A stretch of DNA of 64,000 nt. Origin: UBA5239 sp031548025 (GTDB taxonomy: Bacteria; Verrucomicrobiota; Lentisphaeria; Victivallales; Victivallaceae). The DNA lies in assembly GCA_031548025.1 (NCBI GenBank), contig JAVBRM010000087.1, positions 1 to 64,000 on the forward strand, written 5' to 3'. How positions within the stretch are numbered: the first letter of the stretch is position 1; each line of letters starts with the position of its first letter. The position numbers and the translations under genes were made by a program. Below, in pieces: positions 53,201-60,233 of this stretch. A model generated the notes under the pieces. The model searched no databases. It saw only the letters and a list, made by a program, of their open reading frames with translations, and was not told the DNA's origin.

Positions 53201-53815
53201 GCCGGAAATATACCTTAAATCCACTCCGTTCGCGCCGGGTTTCACCTCGTAAGTACTTTCCAGATTATGCCAGTACTTCACCACCCAGTCTTTCGGCATG
53301 TCTCCGCTCTTGCTGCCCAGGTAAGTCTGTTTCAGCAATTCCACTCCGGGCGGCATATTGGAACAATCCTGAAACGTCATTGCCGCGTCTTCCAGCCACA
53401 ACGCCCCGTTTTCGTTGCTCAACCGAAACGAAAGTTTCAATTTCGCCACCGGCTCGGGGATCAGCATCCGGTGTTCCGATTCCCTCCAGTCGAATGTCTT
53501 GGAGAAATTTTCCAGCGAACGCCAGTAAACCAGCTTGCCGCCGTCGTCGAAGCCGGAAAGCACCGCGCTTCCCGTCACCTCCGTTCCGCACACCTTGTAT
53601 TTAATGGATGCAATCTGCGGCAGCTTCTCCGTTACCTTGATTACGGGGCTGATCAGTTCACAAAATCCGGCCTCGCTCCGCGTTATGCATACCTGTTTGC
53701 CCTCTCCGGTACAATTCACCCGGCTTTTGCTCCATTGGCTCCACTCCGGCAGCACATTGCCGGAAACCTGTACCGCCAGGACAGCGGCAAATAACCCCAA
53801 TAATTTTCTCATCAT
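50240..53815 (-). CDS. Large secreted putative glycosidase with CxCPxC motif
   Basis: An 1191-aa secreted protein (signal MMRKLLGLFAAVLAVQVSGN). Residues about 20-330 are two beta-sandwich modules resembling CBM domains (WLEDAAMTFQDCSNMPPGVE, GNWSDISGVFVVPPDTAKMN). Residues about 500-830 look like a TIM barrel, with DYEPWG (D604-G609) on a predicted active strand, followed at once by CFCPVC (C614-C619). The C-terminal 300 residues are beta-rich. E606 or D604 is a candidate catalytic acid. No GH family can be assigned. AGGAG lies six bases before the ATG at 53815. It is the third gene of a GntR - pseudopilin - enzyme cassette. Confidence 0.78.
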   Translation of the reverse strand: MMRKLLGLFAAVLAVQVSGNVLPEWSQWSKSRVNCTGEGKQVCITRSEAGFCELISPVIKVTEKLPQIASIKYKVCGTEVTGSAVLSGFDDGGKLVYWRSLENFSKTFDWRESEHRMLIPEPVAKLKLSFRLSNENGALWLEDAAMTFQDCSNMPPGVELLKQTYLGSKSGDMPKDWVVKYWHNLESTYEVKPGANGVDLRYISGGARFGIQPELLLNPVPAGTALKLTARYRCGKEAQAVLTAEFFNAQGQPIGEKSTAPGTSGNWSDISGVFVVPPDTAKMNFYLLNTGKGTVTYLNASLTTTQSGEAVAEFPVTVYASPSEGNRLVYGGEHIFHSIADSPNSLCFDFWGRTKETPELAFVLEVPVTLRVAECFSSHPTVYRSEVPEITEFTRDGTAYRRYTYQKAAAFKLIGPGRQWCRQLIAAFEPVGGNFPSDHKVYYYLSDRDRKSTPVELTVRILPPLPELPAPKRFHYYGWTDYDLNFPDRELLKRVIGKYEKAHLNSRLRNSNKELQEIDELLAGRGWRMHNPEQDYCQTRMLTGFRDKLPGLRLEVMRNGQNNPARICPRYFIEDQQFQKLLQEQYNNRYARLNAKSGDWILLDYEPWGTMNSCFCPVCLERFAQSHLGGKAATAAEIAEKHAAAWAEFRVAETVSINRIMVEMIGRINPNFVFIDYDYPVAFDQPGFEKMFQSVCKDPRSYEHLISAHFSSFYHHLKKKAFDLIDVNVKTLKKPVYMTPSLSRNDLITGSYTTTEETQSPRQFRQTVLSAAVSGCPGLSIFPGHQIDGQFFVEIQRAMSEIALFEDFLFDGKRNDAAWKFTTLPNEIIRTAAKEIAIPNWPDFFGHRAHELKGETLLSLLNFNGRYPLYLNLPDPGRVVIDPVKKLRLTPEGGRVWLKIDPEDVRFLKIVDASDYPQVSSLDVRAEYETLMKSTQASAAEPVKIGLAKAEMTDFDQDGFPEVTISAPEKTVIVSSKGGIIQKWREGKLEITSDQGDPSAAGLLWDYLLEPLHKYAAGDQPYRIRKISAAGDEFKLELESEIAVHSLKIEKLVTVPVGKKEIRAEYTLTNTGKVAKKFSFWSHNFPRLGAEKPLTEMTITLPEHPALALEPPEQLFTVGSQPPVRFTKITGNTTAQEVVCTAAGGKIKLSMDRLNQFYFWRGVNPTVEMMSEAAELAPGQNCKFSVRLTLE

Positions 53816-53828
53816 TTCTGACTCCTGA

Positions 53829-54560
53829 TTAATTGACAATATCAATACCGCTGCCGGGCTCAACTCCGCGCGCCAGGAAGTTGACGCCGTCCGGCAACGG
53901 AACAGACGCAAATCCAAAAGTAAAACTGTTCACATGCCCATCCATATACAGGGCATTCGTCATCCCCGGAAACGAGGCGGGCGGACTCGCATTATTCAAC
54001 CGGGTGGAATCGCCGATCCCATGGCGATAGGAAAAGAAATTAACCCAAACCGTGACGAAATTCTCATACTCATTGCTGTCCCCCAACAGAATTCCTTCGC
54101 TGGGACGCTTGATATTCTGCAGCTTGTGCATGACATTCCCGCCGTAGGCTTTTTGCCATGTATTGAATGCATTGCCGCTCAAACGGGCGTTCATCACATA
54201 GTGCGTATACTTGAAAGTCTTCAGAGCCCCGGTCCAACCGAAGGGCCGTTTCTCCGCCGGACAGGCGAAAGTTCCGCTCGTTTTTCCCGAACTGGTCCCC
54301 GGGAAAACCGCCCCGAATTCAACCAGAAGATCATGCCAGATTGCGGTTCCCATTTTCCCCGGAGCGATCCAGTCGCTGTATTCGCCGGAATACCCCGCCG
54401 AGGCCAATCCGGCCTGTTTCAGATTATTCTGGCAAATCGCCATCTGGGCCTTTCCGCGCGCCTTGTTCAACGCAGGCAGAAGCATCGCCGCCAATATCGC
54501 GATGATCGCAATCACTACCAGCAACTCAATAAGCGTGAATTTGTTTCCCATCTTTTCCAT
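53829..54560 (-). CDS. Type II/IV prepilin-like protein (pseudopilin) 3
   Basis: A 243-aa protein: leader MEKMGNK, then FTLIELLVVIAIIAILAAML. The globular domain has the DUF1559-like features TFACPAEKRP, RPSEGILLGDSNEYE and the late NALYMDGHVNSFTFG, a good match to the FVDGHV motif. The residue before the cleavage point is Lys. GGAG lies six bases before the ATG at 54560; in-frame starts further upstream lack a ribosome site. It lies 19 bp after the regulator gene and 13 bp before the 1191-aa enzyme gene. Confidence 0.9.
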   Translation of the reverse strand: MEKMGNKFTLIELLVVIAIIAILAAMLLPALNKARGKAQMAICQNNLKQAGLASAGYSGEYSDWIAPGKMGTAIWHDLLVEFGAVFPGTSSGKTSGTFACPAEKRPFGWTGALKTFKYTHYVMNARLSGNAFNTWQKAYGGNVMHKLQNIKRPSEGILLGDSNEYENFVTVWVNFFSYRHGIGDSTRLNNASPPASFPGMTNALYMDGHVNSFTFGFASVPLPDGVNFLARGVEPGSGIDIVN

Positions 54561-54579
54561 ATTATTCTCCATCGGTTGT

Positions 54580-55647
54580 TTATACTGTTTTCCGAATTGT
54601 AAATTCATGGGCCATTACCTTGACAATTTTATAAGCATGCCGTGACGACGCCGGATTTTTGATCACATCCAGCGCCAGCCTCACCGTCTCCTCTGCCATT
54701 TCCTCCTGCGGGTGGGTGATGGCAGTTATGATCGGCTCACCGTAAGGCTGGAAACCGCGGCTTTCCAGATTGTCATAACTGACTATCTTGTAGTCTTTTC
54801 CTGCAATCAGATTCTGTTCATTCATATAATCGATGAATCCGAACGTAAGAAACTCGCAAACCGAAAAGAATACCCCGTCACGACAACTCTGCCAATACTC
54901 CCGCGCCATCTCGCGCCCCTGACGGGTATGCAAATGGGAACCGCCCTTCTCCTTCGCTTCGAATACCCGACAGGCGAAACCCATTTTCCGGGCACACTCG
55001 ACCAGTACATCACGCCGAATCCAGGAGGTCTCCTGGTTCGGCAACAGAACATTGATTTTATGCTGATTGATGCGTTCCAAATATTCGAGCGCCTTGAAAA
55101 AACCGGGCCGGTAATCAAAACAGACCTGATGGAACGGATATTCGGAAACACTTTCGCCGCAAATCGTAATGACCGGAATTTTCAACTGCCGCAACAGCGG
55201 CGCCGTATTCGGATTGCACATTCCCTCCGGAATAATCAGGACATCGAATTTTTCCAGGTATTCGCCGTCGAAATATTTCATGTACGGTATCTGAAAGGTT
55301 GTATTGACCCTGAAGCCATTCTCCTGCAAACAGTGCTGCAGCCTCCCCATGAAAGTATCCAGCCCGATTTCGGAACTGGTGTTCCAGAAATAAAGCCCCA
55401 CCCGGTATCCGTCCGCCGCCGGACGCTTGGCGACGAATGTACCGCGTCCGCGCTCCCGGTACAGAATTCCACGCTCAGTCAAACGGTTCACCGCCCGGTT
55501 GATCGTCTGCGGCGACACCTGGTAACGCACCGCCAGCTTGTTCGGCGGCGTCAACAGTGTGCCGGGCGAGAGTTCGTTTCTCACGATATGGTTTGTCAGG
55601 TCGTCAACGATGTCCCTGACTGAATATTTTTTGCTGACCGCTTCCAT
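54580..55647 (-). CDS. GntR-type regulator with LacI-like sensor domain
   Basis: A 355-aa protein. The winged helix (residues 1-75) has SVRDIVDDLTNHIVRNELSP, LAVRYQVSPQTINRAVNRLT and RGRGTFVAK, all GntR-like. The rest is a LacI-type periplasmic-binding sensor (VLIIPEGMCNPNTAPLLRQL, YKIVSYDNLESRGFQPYGEP, ITAITHPQEEMAEETVRLAL). It heads the cassette with pseudopilin 3 and the 1191-aa enzyme, and probably represses it in the absence of a sugar. Effector unknown. Confidence 0.9.
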   Translation of the reverse strand: MEAVSKKYSVRDIVDDLTNHIVRNELSPGTLLTPPNKLAVRYQVSPQTINRAVNRLTERGILYRERGRGTFVAKRPAADGYRVGLYFWNTSSEIGLDTFMGRLQHCLQENGFRVNTTFQIPYMKYFDGEYLEKFDVLIIPEGMCNPNTAPLLRQLKIPVITICGESVSEYPFHQVCFDYRPGFFKALEYLERINQHKINVLLPNQETSWIRRDVLVECARKMGFACRVFEAKEKGGSHLHTRQGREMAREYWQSCRDGVFFSVCEFLTFGFIDYMNEQNLIAGKDYKIVSYDNLESRGFQPYGEPIITAITHPQEEMAEETVRLALDVIKNPASSRHAYKIVKVMAHEFTIRKTV

Positions 55648-55670
55648 AATTCCCGCTGTTGTTTTTATAT

Positions 55671-55698
55671 ATTATATCAAATCGCTCAGAAAAATCAA
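55671..55698 (-). promoter_or_regulatory. Putative promoter of the 1191-aa enzyme cassette
   Basis: On the minus strand, TTGATT (55693-55698) and a perfect TATAAT (55671-55676) are separated by 16 bp, about 24 bp before the ATG at 55647. Unlike the two other GntR cassettes, no CTGTAT-type palindrome overlaps it. An inverted repeat CTGATAT/ATATCAG (55721-55746) lies upstream and could be the regulator site instead. Confidence 0.6.
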
Positions 55699-55720
55699 TC
55701 ACCTTCATGATACAATATAT

Positions 55721-55746
55721 CTGATATCGGGATTTAAATATATCAG
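55721..55746. promoter_or_regulatory. CTGATAT inverted repeat upstream of the GntR gene
   Basis: CTGATAT (55721-55727) and ATATCAG (55740-55746) are symmetric around a 12-bp centre. It lies upstream of the -35 box of the leftward promoter, so it would fit an activator or an upstream repressor site. There is no other gene nearby that it could serve. Confidence 0.4.
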
Positions 55747-55792
55747 TTTCAGCTTGTAAATAGCTCAAAAAATATGAAGCAAATGGAAGTAA

Positions 55793-55840
55793 GGAGCCGT
55801 TAAAAAATAACCTTTACATCTTTGTGTTCCCAACGGCTCC
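55793..55840. repeat. 9-bp inverted repeat in the long gene-free gap
   Basis: GGAGCCGTT (55793-55801) and AACGGCTCC (55832-55840) flank a 30-nt AT-rich loop. It lies beside the larger palindromic element, and both are in the 358-bp gap (55648-56005) between the 763-aa protein gene and the GntR gene. No coding sequence is visible in the gap. Confidence 0.5.
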
Positions 55841-55858
55841 TAAGGGAGATGGAAAATT

Positions 55859-55985
55859 CTAAACTACCATTTATTGAGTCTTTTCGGCGCTTTTTGTCAA
55901 AGCCGTTCGTCACGTACCTCGGTACGCTCCTCGCGGTTTTGGCAAAAATCGCTCAAAAATCCTTCGATAAATAACGGTAGTTTAG
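55859..55985. repeat. 127-bp imperfect palindromic element (MITE/REP-like candidate)
   Basis: The ends are exact complements (CTAAACTACC at 55859-55868, GGTAGTTTAG at 55976-55985). The arms are partly complementary throughout (TTTAT/ATAAA, GTTCG-rich, CGCG-rich) and meet at CGTACC-TC-GGTACG (55913-55926). The whole could fold into one long hairpin. No second copy was seen in the window, and no flanking duplication is clear. It lies just after the stop of the 763-aa protein gene and could also act as a transcription end. Confidence 0.6.
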
Positions 55986-56005
55986 TAATTTCCAACTCCC
56001 TAAGT

Positions 56006-58297
56006 TTATTTGGGACAATACAGCAGAATGAATTCGGCCGGTCTCAGTGTAATCCGCTGTTTTCCGGCGGCCAATTTTTCCTCGCGGTCAAGTCGAAGCG
56101 AACCCTTCGTCAGCTCAAACGTGAAAGTTTCGTTATTCGGGGAAGAATAATTTGCAACAAAAATCAGCGTTTCCTTATCATTGCCAAACCGGGAACAGGT
56201 GAGCTCCGGGTTGTCAACGGCAAAGTCGATCTCCGGCTTACCGCTCTCGAAAAGTTGAGGATACCGGCAGATATTGCTCAATCCCCTGGTCAGATAAAAC
56301 ATCTGAAGCGGCGTCGTGAAATTGTTGAATGAATAAATACACAGGTTGCCGCCGTTGAGAGCCTGTTCATAGACCATGGCCTCCATTTTGTGCGGAGAGC
56401 AGTATCCGTAGGTTCCGGGAGTTACCCAGACCGTCGAAATCCATTTTTGACCGAGCAGACTGTAATCATTTTGTGCGATCCGGTGATTGATATTGAACAA
56501 CCCGGCGGTGTAGGCGGCGGGCATCGAAAGCTGAAGATATTTCGGATATGCCCGGTCAAATTTCCATAAATGATGATAACTTTTCTGACCGGCGAAAACG
56601 TCATATTGCCCGGTCAGAAACGGATGTTTGATTTGGGCGGCGGCGGCATTATACAAATCCCGCAGTATTTCCTCCCCGCAGTCCAGCAGATATTCCTCCG
56701 GGGTTTTGCCGGATTTGGCGACAGCGTCGGCGCAACGTTCACACTTCAGAATATTTTGAGCCTTTCCGCCGATCGACTGATTCATCAATTCAATATCCCA
56801 GATCAGATAATCCGCCTGGAGCGCCCGGAAGTTGTCAGACAGCTCCCGGAGATGGTTTTGATAAAACTCACCGCGATAGGACGGGCAAAATCCTTTGGCC
56901 CCTTCATACATGCATGCGGTCTCCTTCTTTTCTTTAATCGTATGCAATGGGGATTCGTTCTGAATAATTTTCAGGTTGTTGCGGTGAGCTTCCCCGATAT
57001 ACTGTACCGGCTTGAACGGAGCCTCCGGCAAATCGGACATCGTCGACCAGTAGCGTGGGAAAAACGGCATCGAATTGAACCCGAGAGCCGTGTATGATTT
57101 ATAGAATTCCGGCCAATCCAGGCTGTAATAATCCAACATCCACGTAATCGCATACATACCCGGGAGCTTATTTTCCACGACAGGAATCCGCAAGGAACGC
57201 ACCGGGCATACCGCAGAAGAAAAATCGGTATTCCCAACCCGGCAATAAAACTTGGCGACACTGCCTTCCGCAATATCACCGGTTGCCCGGAAATAAAGCG
57301 GCCCCAGAGAATATTCGCCAAGCATTTCTCCATTATAACGCTTGAAGTGTTTGCCGGTATTTTTGGGAGTTAAAACATATTTTCCGTCTTTTTCCGCCAC
57401 ATTGAACTGGTTTCTCAGGAGATATGTCCGGTGCAGAGTTGCGCCCGGCGGCAATTCAATAACAAATTGATACGGCTCTTTGCTTTTTGCCGGCCGGTAA
57501 TCGGCAAAACTCAGAAATGTTGGCACAAAGGTGTTTTCAGGAATATGAAATATGTCATGGCTCGGCTTGAAGACAATCGCATCCTGAGCGGCCAAGCCGT
57601 TGCCGACCGGGAAGTTATATCGGTTCCCGGGGATCATCACATCTTTCCCGGCAGAGGCGGCGCCGGAAAAAACCTCAAACTCATCCAGATAAAACATGAA
57701 TCCTTCAGGCTTGACGATCACTCCCACGTAACGGGCTGAAATTCCACTCAAATCGAACTCGATGTCGATCCAACGGTTGCGATTTTCCTGGAGCTTGAGA
57801 AGTCTGTCGGCACTTTCGATATTGTCATGCCCGAAAGAGGTCAATTTTTTCACCGTATCCACCCGGTAGAAATTCTGGCCGTCATTGCTCACCAGCAATA
57901 TGAATTCACGGGGCAGGGAAAACCGATACATGGCTCCGGTGAAACTGCCGGCCCTGAGGATGCAGCGACCAAGATTTTCCACCTTTTCCAAGTCAATACA
58001 TACGCTGACGCCGATGGCCTCCCGTCCGTAAGTGCTGCGATGCCAGCCCACCGTCAGCGCGTCGTCTCTCACATCATTATAGTCAAGGCGCTGTTCATCA
58101 AAAGTTGTACCGGCGTCCGTGTTCGCGGCAAATTTCCGGGCATTTTTTTTGCCGTCCGTCAGCTTTGACTGCGGAAGATCCTTCGGATTATCCGGAGCGA
58201 TCGAATAAAACACCTTTTTCCCAAGAGCGAGGTTCTGCTCCCCCGCCCCGGCGGACAACATGAATACGGCAGTCAATAATGCGGATGTGATTTTCAT
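56006..58297 (-). CDS. Secreted F5/8-type C domain protein, putative glycosidase
   Basis: A 763-aa secreted protein (signal MKITSALLTAVFMLSAGAG). Residues about 20-215 are an F5/8 type C (discoidin, CBM32-like) domain, with NLALGKKVFYSIAPDN at its start and WIDIEFDLSGISARYVGVIV near its end. Residues about 380-690 resemble a barrel with LIWDIELMN (D501, E503) and a following CERC (C519/C522), similar in layout to the 1191-aa enzyme's DYEPW plus CFCPVC. A small C-terminal beta domain follows (LTKGSLRLDREEKLAAGKQR). No GH family can be named. It is third in a GntR - pseudopilin - enzyme cassette. Confidence 0.8.
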   Translation of the reverse strand: MKITSALLTAVFMLSAGAGEQNLALGKKVFYSIAPDNPKDLPQSKLTDGKKNARKFAANTDAGTTFDEQRLDYNDVRDDALTVGWHRSTYGREAIGVSVCIDLEKVENLGRCILRAGSFTGAMYRFSLPREFILLVSNDGQNFYRVDTVKKLTSFGHDNIESADRLLKLQENRNRWIDIEFDLSGISARYVGVIVKPEGFMFYLDEFEVFSGAASAGKDVMIPGNRYNFPVGNGLAAQDAIVFKPSHDIFHIPENTFVPTFLSFADYRPAKSKEPYQFVIELPPGATLHRTYLLRNQFNVAEKDGKYVLTPKNTGKHFKRYNGEMLGEYSLGPLYFRATGDIAEGSVAKFYCRVGNTDFSSAVCPVRSLRIPVVENKLPGMYAITWMLDYYSLDWPEFYKSYTALGFNSMPFFPRYWSTMSDLPEAPFKPVQYIGEAHRNNLKIIQNESPLHTIKEKKETACMYEGAKGFCPSYRGEFYQNHLRELSDNFRALQADYLIWDIELMNQSIGGKAQNILKCERCADAVAKSGKTPEEYLLDCGEEILRDLYNAAAAQIKHPFLTGQYDVFAGQKSYHHLWKFDRAYPKYLQLSMPAAYTAGLFNINHRIAQNDYSLLGQKWISTVWVTPGTYGYCSPHKMEAMVYEQALNGGNLCIYSFNNFTTPLQMFYLTRGLSNICRYPQLFESGKPEIDFAVDNPELTCSRFGNDKETLIFVANYSSPNNETFTFELTKGSLRLDREEKLAAGKQRITLRPAEFILLYCPK

Positions 58298-58315
58298 TTT
58301 TTATACTCGCGAAAT

Positions 58316-58993
58316 TTATTTGATCGGTTTAAAATTCAGTACGGGATTCACATCCTTGAGCTTGGAATATGAAACGTGACCGTCGACAAAAAGCATATTT
58401 GCACCGTCGCTGTGGATGCTCCCCGGATTATTGCCGGCATCCTTGAAATTATTCCACGAGGTATTTAAGCTGATGGAATAATTAGCAACGGGAATGGCGG
58501 TAACAGCGCTGACTTTTTCCCTGGCATCCGTGGCCAGACATATATCCGACGGTACCCGGATCTGGTTGTTTTTCATCGCCGCGTATGTTCCCGCGAGACC
58601 GAGGTGGTAGTTCTGCGCATAGTTGACGCTGTAACGCGTTCCGCCGCTGGCAATTGTTGAATCCGAACCATATACAGCGGCATTCGCCAGACAACGAAAC
58701 GCCGATGCCTGGAATTCATTATTCCATTTCAGTTTGACCTCCGCGAAGCCGCATATTTTCAAGAACCAGGTCTGTGCGGTCGCATCGCTCAATCGCCAGA
58801 CCGCCGGAAACATGCCGTCATAGGAATCCTGATATCCGAAATACCCCAGGGAGAGCTGTTTCAAATTGGATATGCAATTGGCTGAACGGGATTTGGCTCT
58901 GGCGCGATACCGGGCCGGAAGCAACATTGCCGCCAATATCGCAATAATCGCAATGACTACCAGCAATTCAATAAGTGTAAATCTTTTTCTCAT
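58316..58993 (-). CDS. Type II/IV prepilin-like protein (pseudopilin) 4
   Basis: A 225-aa protein: very short leader MRKR, then FTLIELLVVIAIIAILAAML. The C-terminal SIHSDGANMLFVDGHVSYSK is the clearest example of the DUF1559-style motif in the window. The residue before the cleavage point is Arg. AGGTGGTGG lies before the ATG. It lies 13 bp after the GntR-type gene and 18 bp before the F5/8C enzyme gene, in the same transcript. Confidence 0.9.
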   Translation of the reverse strand: MRKRFTLIELLVVIAIIAILAAMLLPARYRARAKSRSANCISNLKQLSLGYFGYQDSYDGMFPAVWRLSDATAQTWFLKICGFAEVKLKWNNEFQASAFRCLANAAVYGSDSTIASGGTRYSVNYAQNYHLGLAGTYAAMKNNQIRVPSDICLATDAREKVSAVTAIPVANYSISLNTSWNNFKDAGNNPGSIHSDGANMLFVDGHVSYSKLKDVNPVLNFKPIK

Positions 58994-59006
58994 ATTCCAC
59001 CACCTG

Positions 59007-60050
59007 TCAGTTTAATTTTTTAATACTTTTGCCGTTGATTATTTCCGTATTGATGATTTCACTGTTTGCTTTTTCACCGTTGCAAACTTTGCGGACCATT
59101 TTAAAAAGACGCAATCCGAGTTCATTCCAGGGCTGTTCCAAATAAGTCGCATATGAATATTCATTGTTCGGACGGTCATAGAGAACCAGCGACACATCTT
59201 CCGGCACCCGCAACTTCAGTTCCTTGAGCGCCTCAAATGTCTGCGCGTGGAAAACTTCTCCACCGACAAACAAAGCCGTCATCTCGGGATTGCGGCTGAA
59301 CAAATCGCGGACCATGCCGCGAAAATCACTGGAGTCCTTCACCTTGCAGCACAATCCTTCCGAAAAATCGATTCCCGCTTCCGTCAACGCATCGCAATAC
59401 CCCCGGAAACGCTGCGAAACATAGCGCAACGGCAGATCCGACGCGATATAGCCGATTCTGGTATGTCCGGCATCCGTCAGCCTGGCCACCAACTCCCGGG
59501 TTCCGTAATATTGGTCGATCGCGACATACGGAAAATCCGAACCGAAAATCTGGCGGTTGCTGATTATGATCGGAATTTCCTGTTTTTCCAACAATTCACG
59601 ATGAATTTTAACATCGGGAACCATGTTGGCAAAGACCAGAGCGTCAAGCTTAAATGATGATATTTTGTCCAGATCGTCCAAGGTGACGTCACAAAGCCGG
59701 CAGCCGGAATGCGCGGCTCCATCCAGAAACGCCATTTCGCGCTGATTGGCCAAGATATTGGAGGATTTACCATGTACAAAGTTGATTACCCCGACCCGAA
59801 GCGTTTTCACATCCGGCGGCCTGACGAACCAGCCGCTCCCGGGTACGCTTTGCAACACCCCCTCTTCGGCTAATTGACGCAGGGAATTCCGAACGGTGTG
59901 ACGATGAATGCCATATTGTCGGCTGAGCTCGTTTTCCGAAGGAATACGCTTGCCCGGGCACAATTGACCGTGCGATATGGCATCCTCCAGTCGCTCTTTC
60001 AACTGTTGATAAATCGGTATTCCCGATGTTTTGTCGATTAACTGCTCCAT
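59007..60050 (-). CDS. GntR-type regulator with LacI-like sensor domain
   Basis: A 347-aa protein. The winged helix (residues 1-75) has GIPIYQQLKERLEDAISHGQ, IPSENELSRQYGIHRHTVRN and PGSGWFVRPP, all standard GntR. The sensor half includes HTRIGYIASDLPLRYVSQRF, MTALFVGGEVFHAQTFEALK and VSLVLYDRPNNEYSYATYLE, as in LacI-family effector domains. It heads the cassette with pseudopilin 4 and the F5/8C enzyme. AGGA lies just before the ATG. The operator palindrome over its own promoter suggests autorepression. Confidence 0.92.
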   Translation of the reverse strand: MEQLIDKTSGIPIYQQLKERLEDAISHGQLCPGKRIPSENELSRQYGIHRHTVRNSLRQLAEEGVLQSVPGSGWFVRPPDVKTLRVGVINFVHGKSSNILANQREMAFLDGAAHSGCRLCDVTLDDLDKISSFKLDALVFANMVPDVKIHRELLEKQEIPIIISNRQIFGSDFPYVAIDQYYGTRELVARLTDAGHTRIGYIASDLPLRYVSQRFRGYCDALTEAGIDFSEGLCCKVKDSSDFRGMVRDLFSRNPEMTALFVGGEVFHAQTFEALKELKLRVPEDVSLVLYDRPNNEYSYATYLEQPWNELGLRLFKMVRKVCNGEKANSEIINTEIINGKSIKKLN

Positions 60051-60056
60051 AACATC

Positions 60057-60088
60057 CTGTATAAACTTGTATATACAATATTATACAG
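60057..60088. promoter_or_regulatory. Operator palindrome of the F5/8C cassette
   Basis: A 32-bp nested palindrome centred at 60072.5: outer arms CTGTATAA (60057-60064) and TTATACAG (60081-60088), inner core TTGTATATACAA (60067-60078), all on one axis. It overlaps the -10 box and the transcription start, so binding would block transcription. It shares the CTGTAT/ATACAG half-sites with the palindrome at 48475-48505. Confidence 0.8.
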
Positions 60089-60108
60089 CCATATACCACT
60101 TCTGTCAA
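60080..60108 (-). promoter_or_regulatory. Consensus sigma70-type promoter of the F5/8C cassette
   Basis: On the minus strand, perfect TTGACA (60103-60108) and TATAAT (60080-60085) have a 17-bp spacer, about 30 bp before the ATG at 60050. The -10 lies inside the operator palindrome. Confidence 0.85.
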
Positions 60109-60205
60109 TACCTTTTCGAAAATTATTTCACCGCCCCCAGTATATCCCTGCAATGAAAAATCACAATGCACTGTGGAAATTTCCAAAGCCGGTGCTATAT
60201 TATAT

Positions 60206-60225
60206 CATGTAACACGAGTAACATG
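60206..60225. promoter_or_regulatory. LacI-type operator before the LacI regulator gene
   Basis: CATGTAACACGAGTAACATG has 5-bp perfect ends and a central CG, with eight of ten base pairs symmetric. This is the size and centre usual for LacI-family operators. It lies just after a TATATT -10 candidate (60196-60201) and 8 bp before the ATG at 60234, so the LacI protein probably represses itself and the GH36 gene. Confidence 0.65.
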
Positions 60226-60233
60226 GTGATTTG

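Noticed and set aside
55648..56005. Possible RNA gene in the longest gene-free gap
   Set aside because: The palindrome could be read as a structured RNA, but no tRNA, riboswitch or known ncRNA pattern is visible; a repeat element is a simpler reading.
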